NCBI GenBank assembly: GCA_949752795.1
Contig: CATKHW010000549.1
Location: forward strand, 372,001-436,000
From: Hyperoodon ampullatus
Taxonomy: Eukaryota; Chordata; Mammalia; Artiodactyla; Ziphiidae
DNA: 64,000 bases
Direction: 5' to 3'
In this document: piece after piece, positions 24,215-38,033 of the stretch
Layout: every line of letters starts with the position of its first letter
How positions within the stretch are numbered: the first letter of the stretch is position 1
Position numbers and translations under genes: made by a program
The notes under the pieces: model-generated
What the model was told of the DNA's origin: nothing
The model's database searches: none
What the model saw: only the letters and a program-made list of their open reading frames with translations

Positions 24215-24460
24215 ATGCAAATCTGCACTACAAAGAGGTATCATTTCCCACTGGTCAAAAGGGACATCCACAAAATGTGTAAAAACCAGAAAGGCAAGAC
24301 AGGCCCTGGAGAACAGGGAGCCTTGTTATGCTTATGGGCGGGATGTACATTGCCAACTACCTCTCTGGAGGAGTGCCTTGTGTTCCCTAAAACAAGTAAA
24401 CTACAGAGCTTCAGAGCCAAGGGCACTTCCAGTCTAGGGAATATACCTTGGGAAAACTGA
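24215..24460 (+). pseudogene. L1 ORF2 C-terminal fossil, open for 81 codons (o1)
   Basis: The first-frame fossil begins MQICTTKRYH. In class o the usual TGA after GALLC is TTA, giving GALLCLWAGC, so the frame continues to SLGNIPWEN and stops at TGA. This single open frame links the MQI and GIYPEK landmarks of L1 ORF2p and is the clearest protein-level evidence of the L1 origin. Confidence 0.82.
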
Positions 24461-25865
24461 AAATCAATAAGACAGAGCCACCCCAAAATTTAGGGCTGCA
24501 CTGCTTACAAGGACCTCAACTTGGGTCCACCTTAAATATCCCAGGAAATATAAAAATGGTTCAAAAAATTGTGGTACTTACGTACGATGGAATATCCCTC
24601 AGCCATGAAATCAATGTCATAAGACCAGTAGCAGCAAAATGGGTGGATTCAGGTACGATGATTCTAAGTGAAATAAGTCACAGAGAAAAAGAAACTTATC
24701 ATAAGATATCACTTATGAAGATCCTTTAAACATGGCTACACTTGAACTGAGTTAGGAAAGAGGACAGTGTCTCACATTTAGAAAACACTCTTATGCCTGC
24801 TTAATGGGGAAGGAGAGGTGGGGTGATGCATAAAACCAGAGTTTGATATAAGCACAGGTACCGTTCCAAAAACCAACTATGGAATAGACAAGACCTAAAC
24901 CTTCCTCAGTGAAAGGGACTCAAAACCCCATATTTCCCGCAGAGGAATATATCTGACTAGTAAGAATCTTAAAACCTATGTACTGATATGTCTCTGTAAG
25001 GGAATCAAGTGTGTCCAGACTGGCATAAACATGGCAGCGAGAATCAGCTCAAACCCACTATAAAAAGGAATTTCAAAAATAAAACAAAACAACTGGGAAA
25101 TTCTTTTCAATTCCTTCAGGGTCTCTGATGAAACCTGGAATGACCCTATCTACAAGGACAGCTGGATGTGGCATAAGGCTGGACACTTGGGACTGAGAGG
25201 ATTGGTGAGATTGGGTGAGCAAATGCAGACCCTTTAAAGCAATAATGCATGGCACACAATCCATGGGTCCCAACTCTCCAGGTTGTAGGGAATATTACTA
25301 CATTTATAACACGTACGGGAAACCTAGAGAACGGACACACTGTGAATACGAAAGGTTTCTAAAACTCAACGAATAGTCCCTCTCCTGGTGCTCCGGTTTG
25401 ACTTTCCATCTGCTTTACTATCAACCTCCCAACTTGGAGAGACAGCCCCTTTAACCTCCTGGTTCGCACAGGTTGCCAATTTGGCAGAGGATGAAAGGGA
25501 AGAGGGAGAACCAATTAGAGAGTAGCTGTTAGGCATTTGGACGGGCACATATCACTGTAATTTCCCGGCAGGAAGAAGAATTAACCAAAGTCTCAGCCAC
25601 CCACCGGGAACCAGTATAGGTCCTGAACCAAAATTTTGGACTTGCGGTCAGCTCACCGAAAACGAGTTGAAAAATGGAGGTCAGGGAAACAGCAATTCAC
25701 AAACTGGCCGAGTAATAAAGGACAACTATCGTCCAAAAATCTGTTGAGGGAAGGCAACGAGGCGGACTTGAAAGCGAGGCAGAATAGCAGGAAACAGATT
25801 TCAAGAGGTACGTTGGAATCACCTTTAAAGCACAGGAAGAGGGGCACAACTTCGACAATGATGCA

Positions 25866-25939
25866 CTTGGCCAAAAAGGGCGTATGCGTTTTCTCCTGAA
25901 TATATTCAGGAGAAAACGCATACGCCCTTTTTGGCCAAG
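25866..25939. repeat. Perfect 74-bp palindrome (opens p1)
   Basis: All 37 pairs match, although the neighbouring o1 palindrome has four mismatches. Confidence 0.93.
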
Positions 25940-27604
25940 CAAGCAAGCGGGCAATGCAAATCTGCACTACAAAGAAGTATCACTTCCCACCGGTCAAAAG
26001 GGACATCCACAAAATGTGTAAAAACCAGAAAGGCAAGACAGGCCCAGGAGAAGAGGGAGCCTTGTTATGCTGATGGGCGGGATGTAAATTGCCAACTGCC
26101 TCTCTGGAGGAGTACATTGTGTTCCCTAAAACAAGTAAAGAACACAGCTACAGAGCCAAGGGCACTTCCAGTCTAGGGAATATACCTTGGGAAAACTGAA
26201 AATCAATAAGACAGAGCCACCCCAAAATTTAGGGCTGCACTGCTTACAAGGACCTCAACTTCGGTACACCTTAAATATCCCAGGAAATATAAAAATGGTT
26301 CAAAAAATTGTGGTACTAACGTACGATGGAATATCCCTCAGCCATGAAATCAATGACATAAGACCAGTAGCAGCAAAATGGGTGGATTCAGGTACGATGA
26401 TTCTAAGTGAAATAAGTCACACAGAAAAAGAAACTTATCATAAGATATCACTTATGAAGATCCTGTAAACATGGCTACACTTGAACTGAGTTAGGAAAGA
26501 GAACAGTGTCTCACATTTAGAAAACATTCTTATGCCTGCTTAAGGGGGAAAGAGAGGTGGGGTGATGCATAAAACCAGAGTATGATATAAGCACAGGTAC
26601 CATTCCAAAAACCAACTATGGAATAGACAAGACCTACACCTTTCTCAGTGAAAGGGACTCAAAACACCATATTTCCCGCAGAGGAATATATCTGACTAGT
26701 AAGAATCTTAAAACCTATGTATTGATATGTCTCCGTAAGGGAATCAAGTGTGTCTAGACTGGCATAAACATGGCAGCGAGAATCAGCTCAAACCCACTAT
26801 AAAAAGGAATTTCAAAAACAAAACAAAAAAACTGGGAAATTCTTTACAATTCCTTCAGGGTCTCTGATGAAACCTGGAATGACCCTATCTACAATGAGAG
26901 CTGGATGTGGCATAAGGCTGGACACTTGGGACTGAGAGGATTGGTGAGATTGGGTCAACAAATGCAGACCCTTTAAAGCAATAATGCATGGCACCCATTC
27001 CATGCTTCCCAACTCTCCAGGTTGAAGGGAATATTACTACAGATATAACATGTACGGGAAACCTAGAGAACGGACACACTGTGAATACGAAAGGTTTCTA
27101 AAACTCAACGAATAGTCCCTCTCCTGGTGCTCCGGTTTGACTTTCCACCTGCTTTACTATCAACCTCCCAACTTGGAGAGACAGCCCCTTTAACCTCCTG
27201 GTTCGCACAGGTTGCCAATTTGGCAGAGGATGAAAGGGAAGAGGGAGAACCAATTAGAGAGTAGCTGTTAGGCATTTGGACGGGCACATATCACTGTAAT
27301 TTCCCGGCAGCAAGAAGAATTAACCAAAGCTTCAGCCCCCCACCGGGAACCAGCATAGGTCCTGAAGCAAAATTTTGGACTTGCGGTCAGCTCACGAAAA
27401 ACGAGTTGAAAAATGGAGCTCAGGGGCACAGCAATTCACAAACTGGCCGAGTAATAAAGGACAACTATCGTCCAGAAATCTGTTGAGGGAAGGCAACGAG
27501 GCGGACTTGAAAGCGAGGCAGAATAGCAGGAAAGAGATTTCAAGAGGTACGTTGGAATCACCTTTAAAGCACAGAAAGAGGGGCAGAACTTCGACAATGA
27601 TGCT
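25866..27604 (+). repeat. Satellite unit p1
   Basis: 1,739 bp, opening with a perfect palindrome. Class markers are GGCCCAGGAGAA, AATGAGAGCTGG, GGGTCAACAAATG, CCATGCTTCCC and TTTCCACCTGC. The last four reappear together in the middle of the mosaic unit of copy 2. Confidence 0.93.
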
Positions 27605-29343
27605 CTTGGCCAAAAAGGGCGTATGCGATTCCTCCTGAATATATTCAGGAGAAAACGCATACGCCCTTTTTGGCCAAGCAAGCAAGCGGGCAATGCAAAT
27701 CTGCACTACAAAGAAGTATCACTTCCCACCGGTCAAAAGGGACATCCACAATATGTGTAAAAACCAGAAAGGCAAGACAGGTCCTGGAGAATAGGGAGCC
27801 TTGTTATGCTGATGGGCGGGACGTAAATTGCCAACTGCCTCTCTGGAGGAGTACATTGTGTTCCCTAAAACAAGTAATGAACAGAGCTACAGAGCCAAGG
27901 GCACATCCAGTCTACGGAATATATCTTGGGAAAACTGAAAATCAATAAGACAGAGCCACCCCAAAATTTAGGGCTGCACTGCTTACAAGGACCTCAACTT
28001 GGGTACATCTTAAATATCCCAGGAAATATTAAAATGGTTCAAAAAATTATGGTACTTACGTACGATGGAATATCCCTCAGCCATGAAATCAATGTCATAA
28101 GACCAGTAGCAGCAAAATGGGTGGATTCAGGTACGATGATTCTAAGTGAAATAAGTCACACAGAAAAAGAAACTTATCATAAGATATCACTTATGAAGAT
28201 CCTGTAAACATGGCTACACTTGAACTGAGTTAGGAAAGAGAACAGTGTCACACATTTAGAAAACACTCTTATGCCTGCTTAAGGGGGAAGGAGAGGTGGG
28301 GTGATGCATAAAACCAGAGTTTGATATAAGCACAGGTACCGTTCCAAAAACCAACTATGGAATAGACAAGACCTACAACTTCCTCAGTGAAAGGGACTCA
28401 AAACCCCATATTTCCCGCAGAGGAATATATCTGACTAGTAAGAATCTTAAAACCTATGTATTGATATGTCTCCATAAGGGAATCAAGTGTGTCTAGACTG
28501 GCATAAACATGGCAGCGAGAATCAGCTCAAACCCACTATAAAAAGGAATTTCAAAAACAAAACAAAAAAACTGGGAAATTCTTTACAATTCCTTCAGGGT
28601 CTCTGATGAAACCTGGAATGACCCTATCTACAACGACAGCTGGATGTGGCATAAGGCTGGACACTTGGGTCTCAGAGGATTGGTGAGATTGGGTGAGCAA
28701 ATGCAGACCCTTTAAAGCAATAATGCATGGCACCCATTCCATAGGTCCCAACTCTCCAGGTTGAAGGGAATATTACTACAGTTATAACATGTATGGGAAA
28801 CCTAGAGAACGGACCCAATGTGAATATGAATGGATTGTAAAACTCAACGAATAGTCCCTCTCCTGGTGCTCCGGTTTGACTTTCCATCTGCTTTCCTATC
28901 AACCTCCCAACTTGGAGAGACAGCCCCTTTAACCTCCTGCTTCGCACAGCTTGCTAAATAGGCAGGGGATGAAAGGGAAGAGGGAGAACCAATGAGGGAG
29001 TAGCTGTTAGGCATTTGGACGGGCACATATCACTGTAATTTCCCGGCAGGAAGAGGAATTAACCGAAGTCTCAGCCCCCCACCGGGAACCAGCATAGGTC
29101 CTGAACCAAAATTTTGGACTTGCGGTCAGCTCACGAAAAACGAGTTGAAAAATGGAGCTCAGGGGCACAGCAATTCACAAACTGGCCGAGTAATAAAGGA
29201 CAACTATCGTCCAAAAATCTGTTGAGGGAAGGCAACGAGGCGGACTTGAAAGCGAGGCAGAATAGCAGGAAACAGATTTCAAGAGGTACGCTGGAATCGC
29301 CTTTAAAGCACAGGAAGAGGGGCTCAACTTCGACTATGATGCA
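27605..29343 (+). repeat. Satellite unit q1
   Basis: 1,739 bp. The opening palindrome has two mismatches (GCGATTCCTCC). Class markers are GTCCTGGAGAATAGGG, GGACCCAATGTG, GAATATGAATGG and GCTAAATAGGCAGGGG. The 93-codon L1 frame 27926-28207 is open. Confidence 0.93.
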
Positions 29344-31081
29344 CTTGGCCAAAAAGGGCGTATGCGTTTTCTCCTGAATATATTCAGGAGAAAACGCATA
29401 CACCGTTTTTGGCCAAGCAAGCAAGCGGGCAATGCAAATCTGCTCTACAGAGAAGTATCACTCCCAACCGGTCAAAAGGGACATCCACAAAATGTGTAAA
29501 AACCAGAAAGGCAAGACAGGCCCTGGAGAACAGGGAGCCTTGTTATGCTGATGGGCGGGATGTAAATTTCCAACTGCCTCTCTGGAGGAGTGCATTGTGT
29601 TCCCTAAAACAAGTAAAGAACAGAGCTACAGAGCCAAGGGCACTTCCAGTCTAGGGAATATACCTTGGGAAAACTGAAAATCAATAAGACAGAGCCACCA
29701 CAAGATTTAGGGCTGCACTGCTTACAAGGACCTCTACTTGGGTACACCTTAAATATCCCAGGAAATATAAAAATGGTTCAAAAAATTGTGGTACATACGT
29801 ACGATGGAATATCCCTCAGCCATGAAATCAATGTCATAAGACCAGTAACAGCAAAATGGGTGGATTCAGGTACGATGATTCTAAGTGAAATAAGTCACAC
29901 AGAAAAAGAAACTTATCATAAGATATCACTTATGAAGATCCTGTAAACATGGCTACACTTGAACTGAGTTAGGAAAGAGAACAGCGTCTCACATTTAGAA
30001 AACACTCTTATGCCTGCTTAAGGGGGAAGGAGAGGTGGGGTGATGCATAAAACCAGAGTTTGATATAAGCACAGGTACCGTTCCAAAAACCAACTATGGA
30101 ATAGACAAGACCTACACCTTCCTCAATGAAAGGGACTGAAATCCCCATATTTCCCACAGAAGAATATATCTGACTAGTAAGAATCTTAAAACCTATGTAT
30201 TGATGTGTCTCCATAAGGGAATCAAGTGTGTCTAGACAGGCATAAACATGGCAGCGAGAGTCAGCTCAAACCCGCTATAAAAAGGAACTTCAAAAAGAAA
30301 ACAAAAAAACTGGGAAATTCCTTACAATTCCTTCAGGGTCCTGATGAAACTTGGAATGACCCTATCTACAATGACAGCTGGATGTGGCATAAGCCTGGAC
30401 ACTTGGGACTGAGAGGATTGGTGAGATTGGGTGAGCAAATGCAGACCCTTTAAAGCAATAATGCATGGCACCCATTCCATGGGTCCCAACTCTCCAGGTT
30501 GAAGGGAATATTACTACAGTTATAACATGAACGGGAAACCCAGAGAACGGACACACTGTGAATATGAAAGGTTTCTAAAACTCAACGAATAGTCCCTCTC
30601 CTGGTGCTCCGGTTTGACTTTCCATCTGCTTTACTATCAATCTCCCAACTTGGAGAGACAGTCCCTTTAACCTCCTGGTTCGAACAGGTTGCCAATTTGG
30701 CAGAGGATGAAAGGGAAGAGGGAGAACCAATGAGAGAGTAGCTGTTAGGCATTTGGACGGGCACATATTACTCTAACTTCCCGGGAGGAAGAAGAATTAA
30801 CCAAAGTCTCAGCCCCCCACCGGGAACCAGCATAGGTTCTGAACCAAAATTTTGGACTTGCGGTCAGCTCACAAAAAACGAGTTGAAAAATTGAGCTCAG
30901 GGGCACAGCAATTCACAAACTGGCCGAGTAATAAAGGACAACTATCGTCCAAAAATCTGTTGAGGGAAGGCAACGAGGCGGACTTGAAAGCGAGGCAGAA
31001 TAACAGGAAACAGATTTAAAGAGGTACGTTGGAATCGCCTTTAAAGCACAGGAAGAGGGGCACAACTTCGACAATGATGCA
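29344..31081 (+). repeat. Satellite unit r1
   Basis: 1,738 bp. The opening palindrome has two mismatches (CATACACCG). Class markers are CACTCCCAACCGG, CCACCACAAGATTTAGGG, TTCAGGGTCCTGATG and CAGATTTAAAGAGG. The 93-codon L1 frame 29665-29946 is open. Confidence 0.93.
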
Positions 31082-31155
31082 CTTGGCGAAAAAGGGCGTA
31101 TGCGTTTTGTCCTGAATATATTCAGGAGAAAACGCATACGCCCTTTTTCACCAAG
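31082..31155. repeat. Palindrome with a paired end change (opens a2)
   Basis: The left end reads CTTGGCG and the right end CACCAAG instead of CTTGGCC and GGCCAAG. The C-to-G change on the left is matched by a G-to-C change on the right, so that pair is kept, while the adjacent pair is lost. A further mismatch is TTTTGTCC in the left arm. The copy at 55409-55482 has the same changes plus one more. Confidence 0.88.
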
Positions 31156-32817
31156 CAAGAAAGCGGGCAATGCAAATCTGCACTACAAAGAAGTATCACT
31201 TCCCACCGGTCAAAAGGGACATCCACAAAATGTGTAAAAACCAGAAAGGCAAGACAGGCCCTGGAGAATAGGGAGCATTGTTATGCTGATGGGCGGGATG
31301 TAAATTTCCAACTGCCTCTCTGGAGGAGTACATTGTGTTCCCTAAAACAAGTAAAAACAGAGCTACAGAGCCAAGGGCACTTCCAGTCTAGGGAATATAC
31401 CTTGGGTAAACCGAAAATCAATAAGACAGAGCCACCCCAAAATTAAGGCTGCACTGCTTACAAGGACCTCAACTTGGGTACACCTTAAATATCCCAGGAA
31501 ATATAAAAATGGTTCAAAAAATTTTGGTACTTACATACGATGGAATATCCCTCAGCCATGAAATCAATGTCATAAGACCAGTAGCAGCAAAATGGGTGGA
31601 TTCAGGTACGATGATTCTAAGTGAAATAAGTCACACAGAAAAAGAAACTTATCATAAGATATCACTTATGAAGATCCTGTAAACATGGCTACACTTGAAC
31701 TGAGTTAGGAAAGAGAACAGTGTCTCACATTTAGAAAACACTCTTATGCCTGCTTAAGGAGGAAGGAGAGGTGGGGTGATGCATAAAACCAGAGTTTGAT
31801 ATAAGCACAGGTACCGTTCCAAAAACCAACTATGGAATAGACAAGACCTACACCTTCCTCAGTGAAAGGGACTCAAAACCCCATATTTCCCGAAGAGGAA
31901 TATATCTGACTAGTAAGAATCTTAAAACCTATGTACTGATATGTCTCCGTAAGGGAATCAAGTGTGTCTAGACTGGCATAAACATGGCAGCGAGAATCAG
32001 CTCAAACCCACTATAAAGAGGAATTTAAAAACAAAACAAAAAAACTGGGAAATTCTTTACAATTCCTTCAGGGTCTCTGATGAAACTTGGAATGACCCTA
32101 TCTACAACGACAGCTGGATGTGGCATAAGGCTGGACACTTGGGACTGAGAGGATTGGTGAGATTGGGTGAGCAAATGCAGACACTTTAAAGCAATAATGC
32201 CTGGCACCCATTCCATGGGACCCAACTTTCCTGGTTGAAGGGAATATTACTACAGTTATAACATGTACGGGAAACCTAGAGAACGGACACACTGTGAATA
32301 CGAAAGGTTTCTAAAACTCAACGAATATTCCCTCACCTGGTGCTCCGGTTTGACTTTCCATCCGCTTTACTATCAATCTCCCAACTTGGAGAGACAGCCC
32401 CTTTAACCTCCTGGTTTGAACAGGTTGCCAATTTGGCAGAGGATGAAAGGGAAGAGGGAGAACTAATGAGAGAGTAGCTGTTAGGCATTTGGACGGGCAC
32501 ATATCACTCTAACTTCCCAGCAGGAAGAAGAATTAACCAAAGTCTCAGCCCCCCACCGGGAACCAGCATAGGTCCTGAACCAAAATTTTGGACGTGCGGT
32601 CAGCTCACCAAAAATGAGTTGAAAAATGGAGCTCAGGGGCACAGCAATTCACAAACTGGCTGAGAAATAAAGGACAACTATCGTCCAAAAATCTGTAGAG
32701 GGAAGGCAACGAGGCAGACTTGAAAGCGAAGCAGAATAGCAGGAAACAGATTTCAAGAGGTACGTTGGAATCGCCTTTAAAGCACAGGAAGAGGGGCACA
32801 ACTTCGACAATGATGCA
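31082..32817 (+). repeat. Satellite unit a2
   Basis: 1,736 bp and the complete version of a1. The opening palindrome carries CTTGGCG and CACCAAG ends, a paired change discussed under findings. The marker TTGGGTAAAC is at 31402. The 93-codon L1 frame is broken by TAA (AAAATTAAGG) as in a1. Confidence 0.93.
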
Positions 32818-34556
32818 CTTGGCCAAAAAGGGCGTATGTGTTTTCTCCTGAATATATTCAGAAGAAAACGCATATGCCCTTTTTGGCCAAGCAAGCAAGC
32901 GGGCAATGCAAATCCGCACTACAAAGAAGTATCACTTCCCACTGGTCAAAAGGGACATCCACAAAATGTGTAAAAACCAGAAAGGCAAGACAGGCCCTGG
33001 AGAACAGGGAGCCTTGTTATGCTGATGGGCGGGATGTAAATTGCCAACTGCCTCTCTGGAGGAGTACATTGTGTTCCCTAAAACAAGTACAGAACAGAGC
33101 TACAGAGCCAAGGGCACTTCCAGTCTAGGGAATATACCTTGGGAAAACTGAAAATCAATAAGACAGAGCCACCCCAATATTTAGGGCTGCACTGCTTACA
33201 AGGACCTCAACTTGCGTACACCTTAAATATCCCAGGAAATATAAAAATGGTTCAAAAAATTGTGGTACTTATGTACGATGGAATATCCCTCAGCCATGAA
33301 ATCAATGTCATAAGACCAGTAGCAGCAAAATGGGTGGATTCAGGTACGATGATTCTAAGTGAAATAAGTCACACAGAAAAAGAAACTTATCATAATATAT
33401 CACTTATGAAGATACTGTAAACATGGCTACATTTGAACTGAGTTAGGAAAGAGAACAGTGTCTCACAGTTAGAAAACACTCTTATGCCTGCTTAAGGGGG
33501 AAGGAGAGGTGGGGTGATGCATAAAACCAGAGTTTGATATAAGCACAGGTACCGTTCCAAAAACCAACTATGGAATAGACAAGACCTACACCTTCCTCAG
33601 TGAAAGGGACTCAAAACCCCATATTTCCCGCAGAGGAATATATCTGACTAGTAAGAATCTTAAAACCTATGGATTGATATGTCTCCGTGAGGGAATCAAG
33701 TGTGTCTAGACTGGCATAAACTTGGCAGCGAGAATCAGCTCAAACCCACTATAAAAAGGAATTTCAAAAACAAAACAAAAAAACTGGGAAATTCTTTACA
33801 ATTCCTTCAGGGTCTCTGATGAAACCTGGAATGACCCTATCTACAATGACAGCTGGATGTGGCATAAGGAGGGACACTTGGGACTGAGAGGATTTGTGAG
33901 ATTGGGTGAGCAAATGCAGACACTTTAAAGCACAAATACCTGGCACCCATTCCATGGGTCCCAACTCTCGAGGTTGAAGGGAATATTACTACAGCTATAA
34001 CATGTACGGGAAACCTAGAGAACGGACACACTGTGAATACGAAAGGTTTCTAAAACTCAACGAATAGTCCCTCTCCTGGTGCTCCAGTTTGACTTTCCAT
34101 CTGCTTTACTATCAACCTCCCAACTTGGAGAGACAGCTCCTTTAACCACCTGGTTCGCACAGGTTGCCAATTTGGCAGAGGATGAAAGGGAAGAGGGAGA
34201 ACCAATGAGAGAGTAGCTGTTAGGCACTTGGACGGGCATATATCACTGTAATTTCCCGGCAGGAAGAAGAATTATCCAAAGTCTCAGCCCCCCACCGGGA
34301 ACCAGCATAGATCCTGAACCAAAATTTTGGACTTGCGGTCAGCTCACCAAAAACGAGTTGAAAAATGGAGCTCAGGGGCACAGCAATTCACAAACTGGCC
34401 GAGTAATAAAGGACAACTATCGTCCAAAAATCTGTTGAGGGAAGGCAACGAGGCGGACTTGAAAGCGAGGCAGAATAGCAGGAAACAGATTTCAAGAGGT
34501 ACGTTGGAATCGCCTTTAAAGCACAGGAAGAGGGGCAGAACTTCGACAATGATGCA
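32818..34556 (+). repeat. Satellite unit b2
   Basis: 1,739 bp. Same palindrome state and markers as b1. Differences include AACTTGCGTAC for AACTTGGGTAC, and ATAAACTTGGCAGC, which is also seen in the b part of copy 3. The 93-codon L1 frame 33139-33420 is open. Confidence 0.93.
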
Positions 34557-34630
34557 CTTGGCCAAAAAGGGCGTATGCGTTTTCTCCTGAATATATTCAG
34601 GAGAAAACGCATACGCCCTTTTTGGCCAAG
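34557..34630. repeat. Perfect 74-bp palindrome (opens c2)
   Basis: All 37 pairs match. Confidence 0.93.
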
Positions 34631-36294
34631 CAAGGAAGCGGGCAATGCAAATCTGCAATACAAAGAAGTAGCACTTCCCACCGGTCAAAAGGGACATCCA
34701 CAAAATGTGTAAAAACCAGAAAGGCAAGACAGGCCCTGGAGAACAGGGAGCCTTGTTATGCTGATGGGCGGGATGTAAATTGCCAACTGCCTCTCCGGAG
34801 GAGTACATTGTGTTCCCTAAAACAAGTAAAGAACAGAGCTACAGAGCCAAGGGCACTTCCAGTCTAGGGAATATACCTTTGGAAAACTGAAAATCAATAA
34901 GACAGAGCCACCCCAATATTTAGGGCTGCACTGCTTACAAGCACCTCAACTTGGGAACACCTTAAATATCCCAGGAAATATAAAAATGGTTCAAAAAATT
35001 GTGGTACTTACGTACGATGGAATATCCCTCAGCCATGAAATCAATGTCATAAGACCAGTAGCAGCAAAATGGGTGGATTCAGGTACGATGATTCTAAGTG
35101 AAATAAGTCACACAGAAAAAGAAACTTATCATAAGATATCACTTATGAAGATCCTGTAAACATGACTACACTTGAACTGAGTTAGGAAAGAGAACAGTGT
35201 CTCACATTTAGAAAACACTCTTATGCCTGCTTAACGGGGAAGGTGAGGTGGGATGATGCATAAAACAAGAGTTTGATATAAGCACAGGTACCGTTCCAAA
35301 AACCAACTATGGAATAGACAAGACCTACACCGTCCTCAGCGAAAGGGACTCAAAACCCCATATTTCCCGCAGAGGAAAATATCTGACTAGTAAGAATCTT
35401 AAAACCTATGTATTGATATGTCTCCGTAAGGGAATCAAGTGTGTCTAGACTGGTATAAACATGGCAGCGAGAATCAGCTCAAACCCACTATAAAAACGAA
35501 TTTCAAAAATAAAACAAAAAAACTGGGAAATTCTTTACAATTCCTTCAGGGTCTCTGATGAAACCTGGAATGACCCTATCTACAATGACAGCTGGATTTG
35601 GCATAAGGAGGGACACTTGGGACTGAGAGGATTGGTGAGATTGGGTGAGCAAATGCAGACCCTTTAAAGCACAAATGCCTGGCACCCATTCCATGGGTCC
35701 AAACTCTCCAGGTTGAAGGGAATATTACTACAGCTATAACATGTACGGGAATCCTAGAGAACGGACACACTGTGAATACAAAAGGTTTCTAAAACTCAAC
35801 GAATAGTCCCTCTCCTGGTGCTCTGGTTTGACTTTCCATCTGCTTTACTATCAACCTCCCAACTTGGAGAGACAGCCCCTTTAACCTCCTGGTTCGCACA
35901 GGTTTCCAATTTGGCAGAGGATGAAAGGGAAGAGGGAGAACCAATGAGAGAGTAGCTGTTAGGCATTTGGACGGGCACATATCACTGTAATTTCCCGGCA
36001 GGAAGAAGAATTAACCAAAGTCTCAACCCCCACCGGGGACCAGCAGAGGTCCTGAACCAAAATTTTGGACTTGCGGTCAGCTCACCAAAAACGAGTTGAA
36101 AAATGGAGCTCAGGGGCACAGCAATTCACAAACTGGCCGAGTAATAAAGGACAACTATCGTCCAAAAATCTGTAGAGGGAAGGCAACGAGGCGGACTTGA
36201 AAGCGAGGCAGAATAGCAGGAAACAGATTTCAAGAGGTACGTTGGAATCGCCTTTAAAGCACAGGAAGAGGGGCACAACTTCGACAATGATGCA
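34557..36294 (+). repeat. Satellite unit c2
   Basis: 1,738 bp with a perfect opening palindrome and class c markers. It has CTGTAGAGGG near 36172, shared with the c part of copy 3 but not with c1. Confidence 0.93.
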
Positions 36295-36368
36295 CTTGGC
36301 CAAAAAGGGCGTATGCGTTTTCTCCTGAATATATTCAGGAGAAAACGCATACGCCCTTTTTGGCCAAG
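36295..36368. repeat. Perfect 74-bp palindrome (opens d2)
   Basis: All 37 pairs match. Confidence 0.93.
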
Positions 36369-38033
36369 CAAGCAAGCGGGCAATGCAAATCCGCACTACA
36401 AAGAAGTATCACTTCCCACTGGTCAAAAGGGACATCCACAAAATGTGTAAAAACCAGAAAGGCAAGACAGGCCCTGGAGAACAGGGAGCCTTGTTATGCT
36501 GATGGGCGGGATGTAAATTGCCAACTGCCTCTCTGGAGGAGTACATTGTGTTCCCTAAAACAAATAAAGAACAGAGCTACAGAGCCAAGGGCACTTCCAG
36601 TCTAGGGAATATACCTTGGGAAAATTGAAAATCAATAAGACAGAGCCACCCCAAAATTTAGGGCTGCACTGCTTACAAGGACCTCAACTTGGGTACACCT
36701 TAAATATCCCAGGAAATTTAAAAATCGTTCAAAAAATTGTGGTACTTACGTACGATGGAATATCCCTCAGCCATGAAATCAATGTCATAAGACCAGTAGC
36801 AGCAAAATGGGTGGATTCAGGTACGATGATTCTAAGTGAAATAAGTCACACAGAAAAAGAAACTTATCATAAGATATCACTTATGAAGATCCTGTAAACA
36901 TGGCTACATTTGAACTGAGTTAGGAAAGAGAACAGTGTCTCACATTTAGAAAACACTCTTATGCCTGCTTAAGGGGGAAGGAGAGGTTGGGTGATGCATA
37001 AAACCAGAGTTTGATATAAGCACAGGTACCGTTCCAAAAACCAACTATGGAATAGACAAGACCTACACCTTCCTCAGTGAAAGGGACTCAAAATCCCATA
37101 TTTCCCGCAGAAGAATATATCTGACTAGTAAGAATCTTAAAACCTATGGATTGATATGTCTCCGTGAGGGAATCAAGTGTGTCTAGACTGGCATAAACAT
37201 GGCAGCGAGAATCAGCTCAAACCCACTATAAAAAGGAATTTCAAAAACAAAACAAAAAAACTGGGAAATTCTTTACAATTCCTTCAGGGTCTCTGATGAA
37301 ACCTGGAATGACCCTATCTACAATGACAGCTGGATGTGGCATAAGGAGGGACACTTGGGACTGAGACGATTGGTGAGATTGGGTGAGCAAATGCAGACCC
37401 TTTAAAGCAATAATGCCTGGCACCCATTCCATGGGTCCCAACTCTCCATGTTGAAGGGAATATTACTACAGCTATAACATGTACAGGAATCCTAGAGAAC
37501 GGACACACTGTGAATACGAAAGGTTTCTAAAACTCAACGAATAGTCCCTCTCCTGGTGCTCCGGTTTGACTTTCCATCTGCTTTACTATCAACCTCCCAA
37601 CTTGGAGAGACAGCCCCTTTAACCTCCTGGTTCGCACAGGTTTCCAATTTGGCAGAGGATGAAAGGGAAGAGGGAGAACCAATGAGAGAGTAGCTGTTAG
37701 GCATTTGGACGGGCACATATCACTGTAATTTCCCGGCAGGAAGAAGAATTAACCAAAGTCTCAGCCCCCCACCGGGAACCAGCATAGGTCCTGAACCAAA
37801 ATTTTGGACTTGCGGTCAGCTCACCAAAAACGAGTTGAAAAATGGAGCTCAGGGGCACAGCAATTCACAAACTGGCCGAGTAATAAAGGACAGCTATCGT
37901 CCAAAAATCTGTTGAGGGAAGGCAACTAGGCAGACTTGAGAGCGAGGCAGAATAGCAGGAAACAGATTTCAAGAGGTACGTTGGAATCGCCTTTAAAGCA
38001 CAGGAAGAGGGGCACAACTTCGACAATGATGCA
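36295..38033 (+). repeat. Satellite unit d2
   Basis: 1,739 bp with a perfect opening palindrome and the class d variant GGGAAAATTGAAAATC at 36618. The 93-codon L1 frame 36616-36897 is open. Confidence 0.93.

Larger units (their letters stand above)
24127..25865 (+). repeat. Satellite unit o1
   Basis: 1,739 bp. The opening palindrome has four mismatched pairs, two next to its centre (TATACTGG instead of TATTCAGG). Class markers are GGAGTGCCTTGTG, AAAACAAAACAACTGGG and GGAGGTCAGGGAAACAGC. The TGA that breaks the L1 ORF2 frame in most units is TTA here, so that frame stays open for 81 codons (24215-24460). Confidence 0.93.
1..31081 (+). repeat. Higher-order repeat copy 1 (classes a-r)
   Basis: Eighteen tandem units of about 1.74 kb, named a to r, the first cut by the window edge. 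The marker at 111 (first T of TTGGGTAAAC) recurs at 31402, giving a period of 31,291 bp. Class-specific variants such as TTGGGTAAAC (class a), CACCGATCAAAAGG (class f) and AACAATGGAGCTAATGGGC (class i) come back in the same order in the next copy. No other sequence interrupts the array. The copy contains a two-unit internal duplication (k-l repeated as m-n) that copy 2 lacks. The start point of the HOR is arbitrary. Confidence 0.93.
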
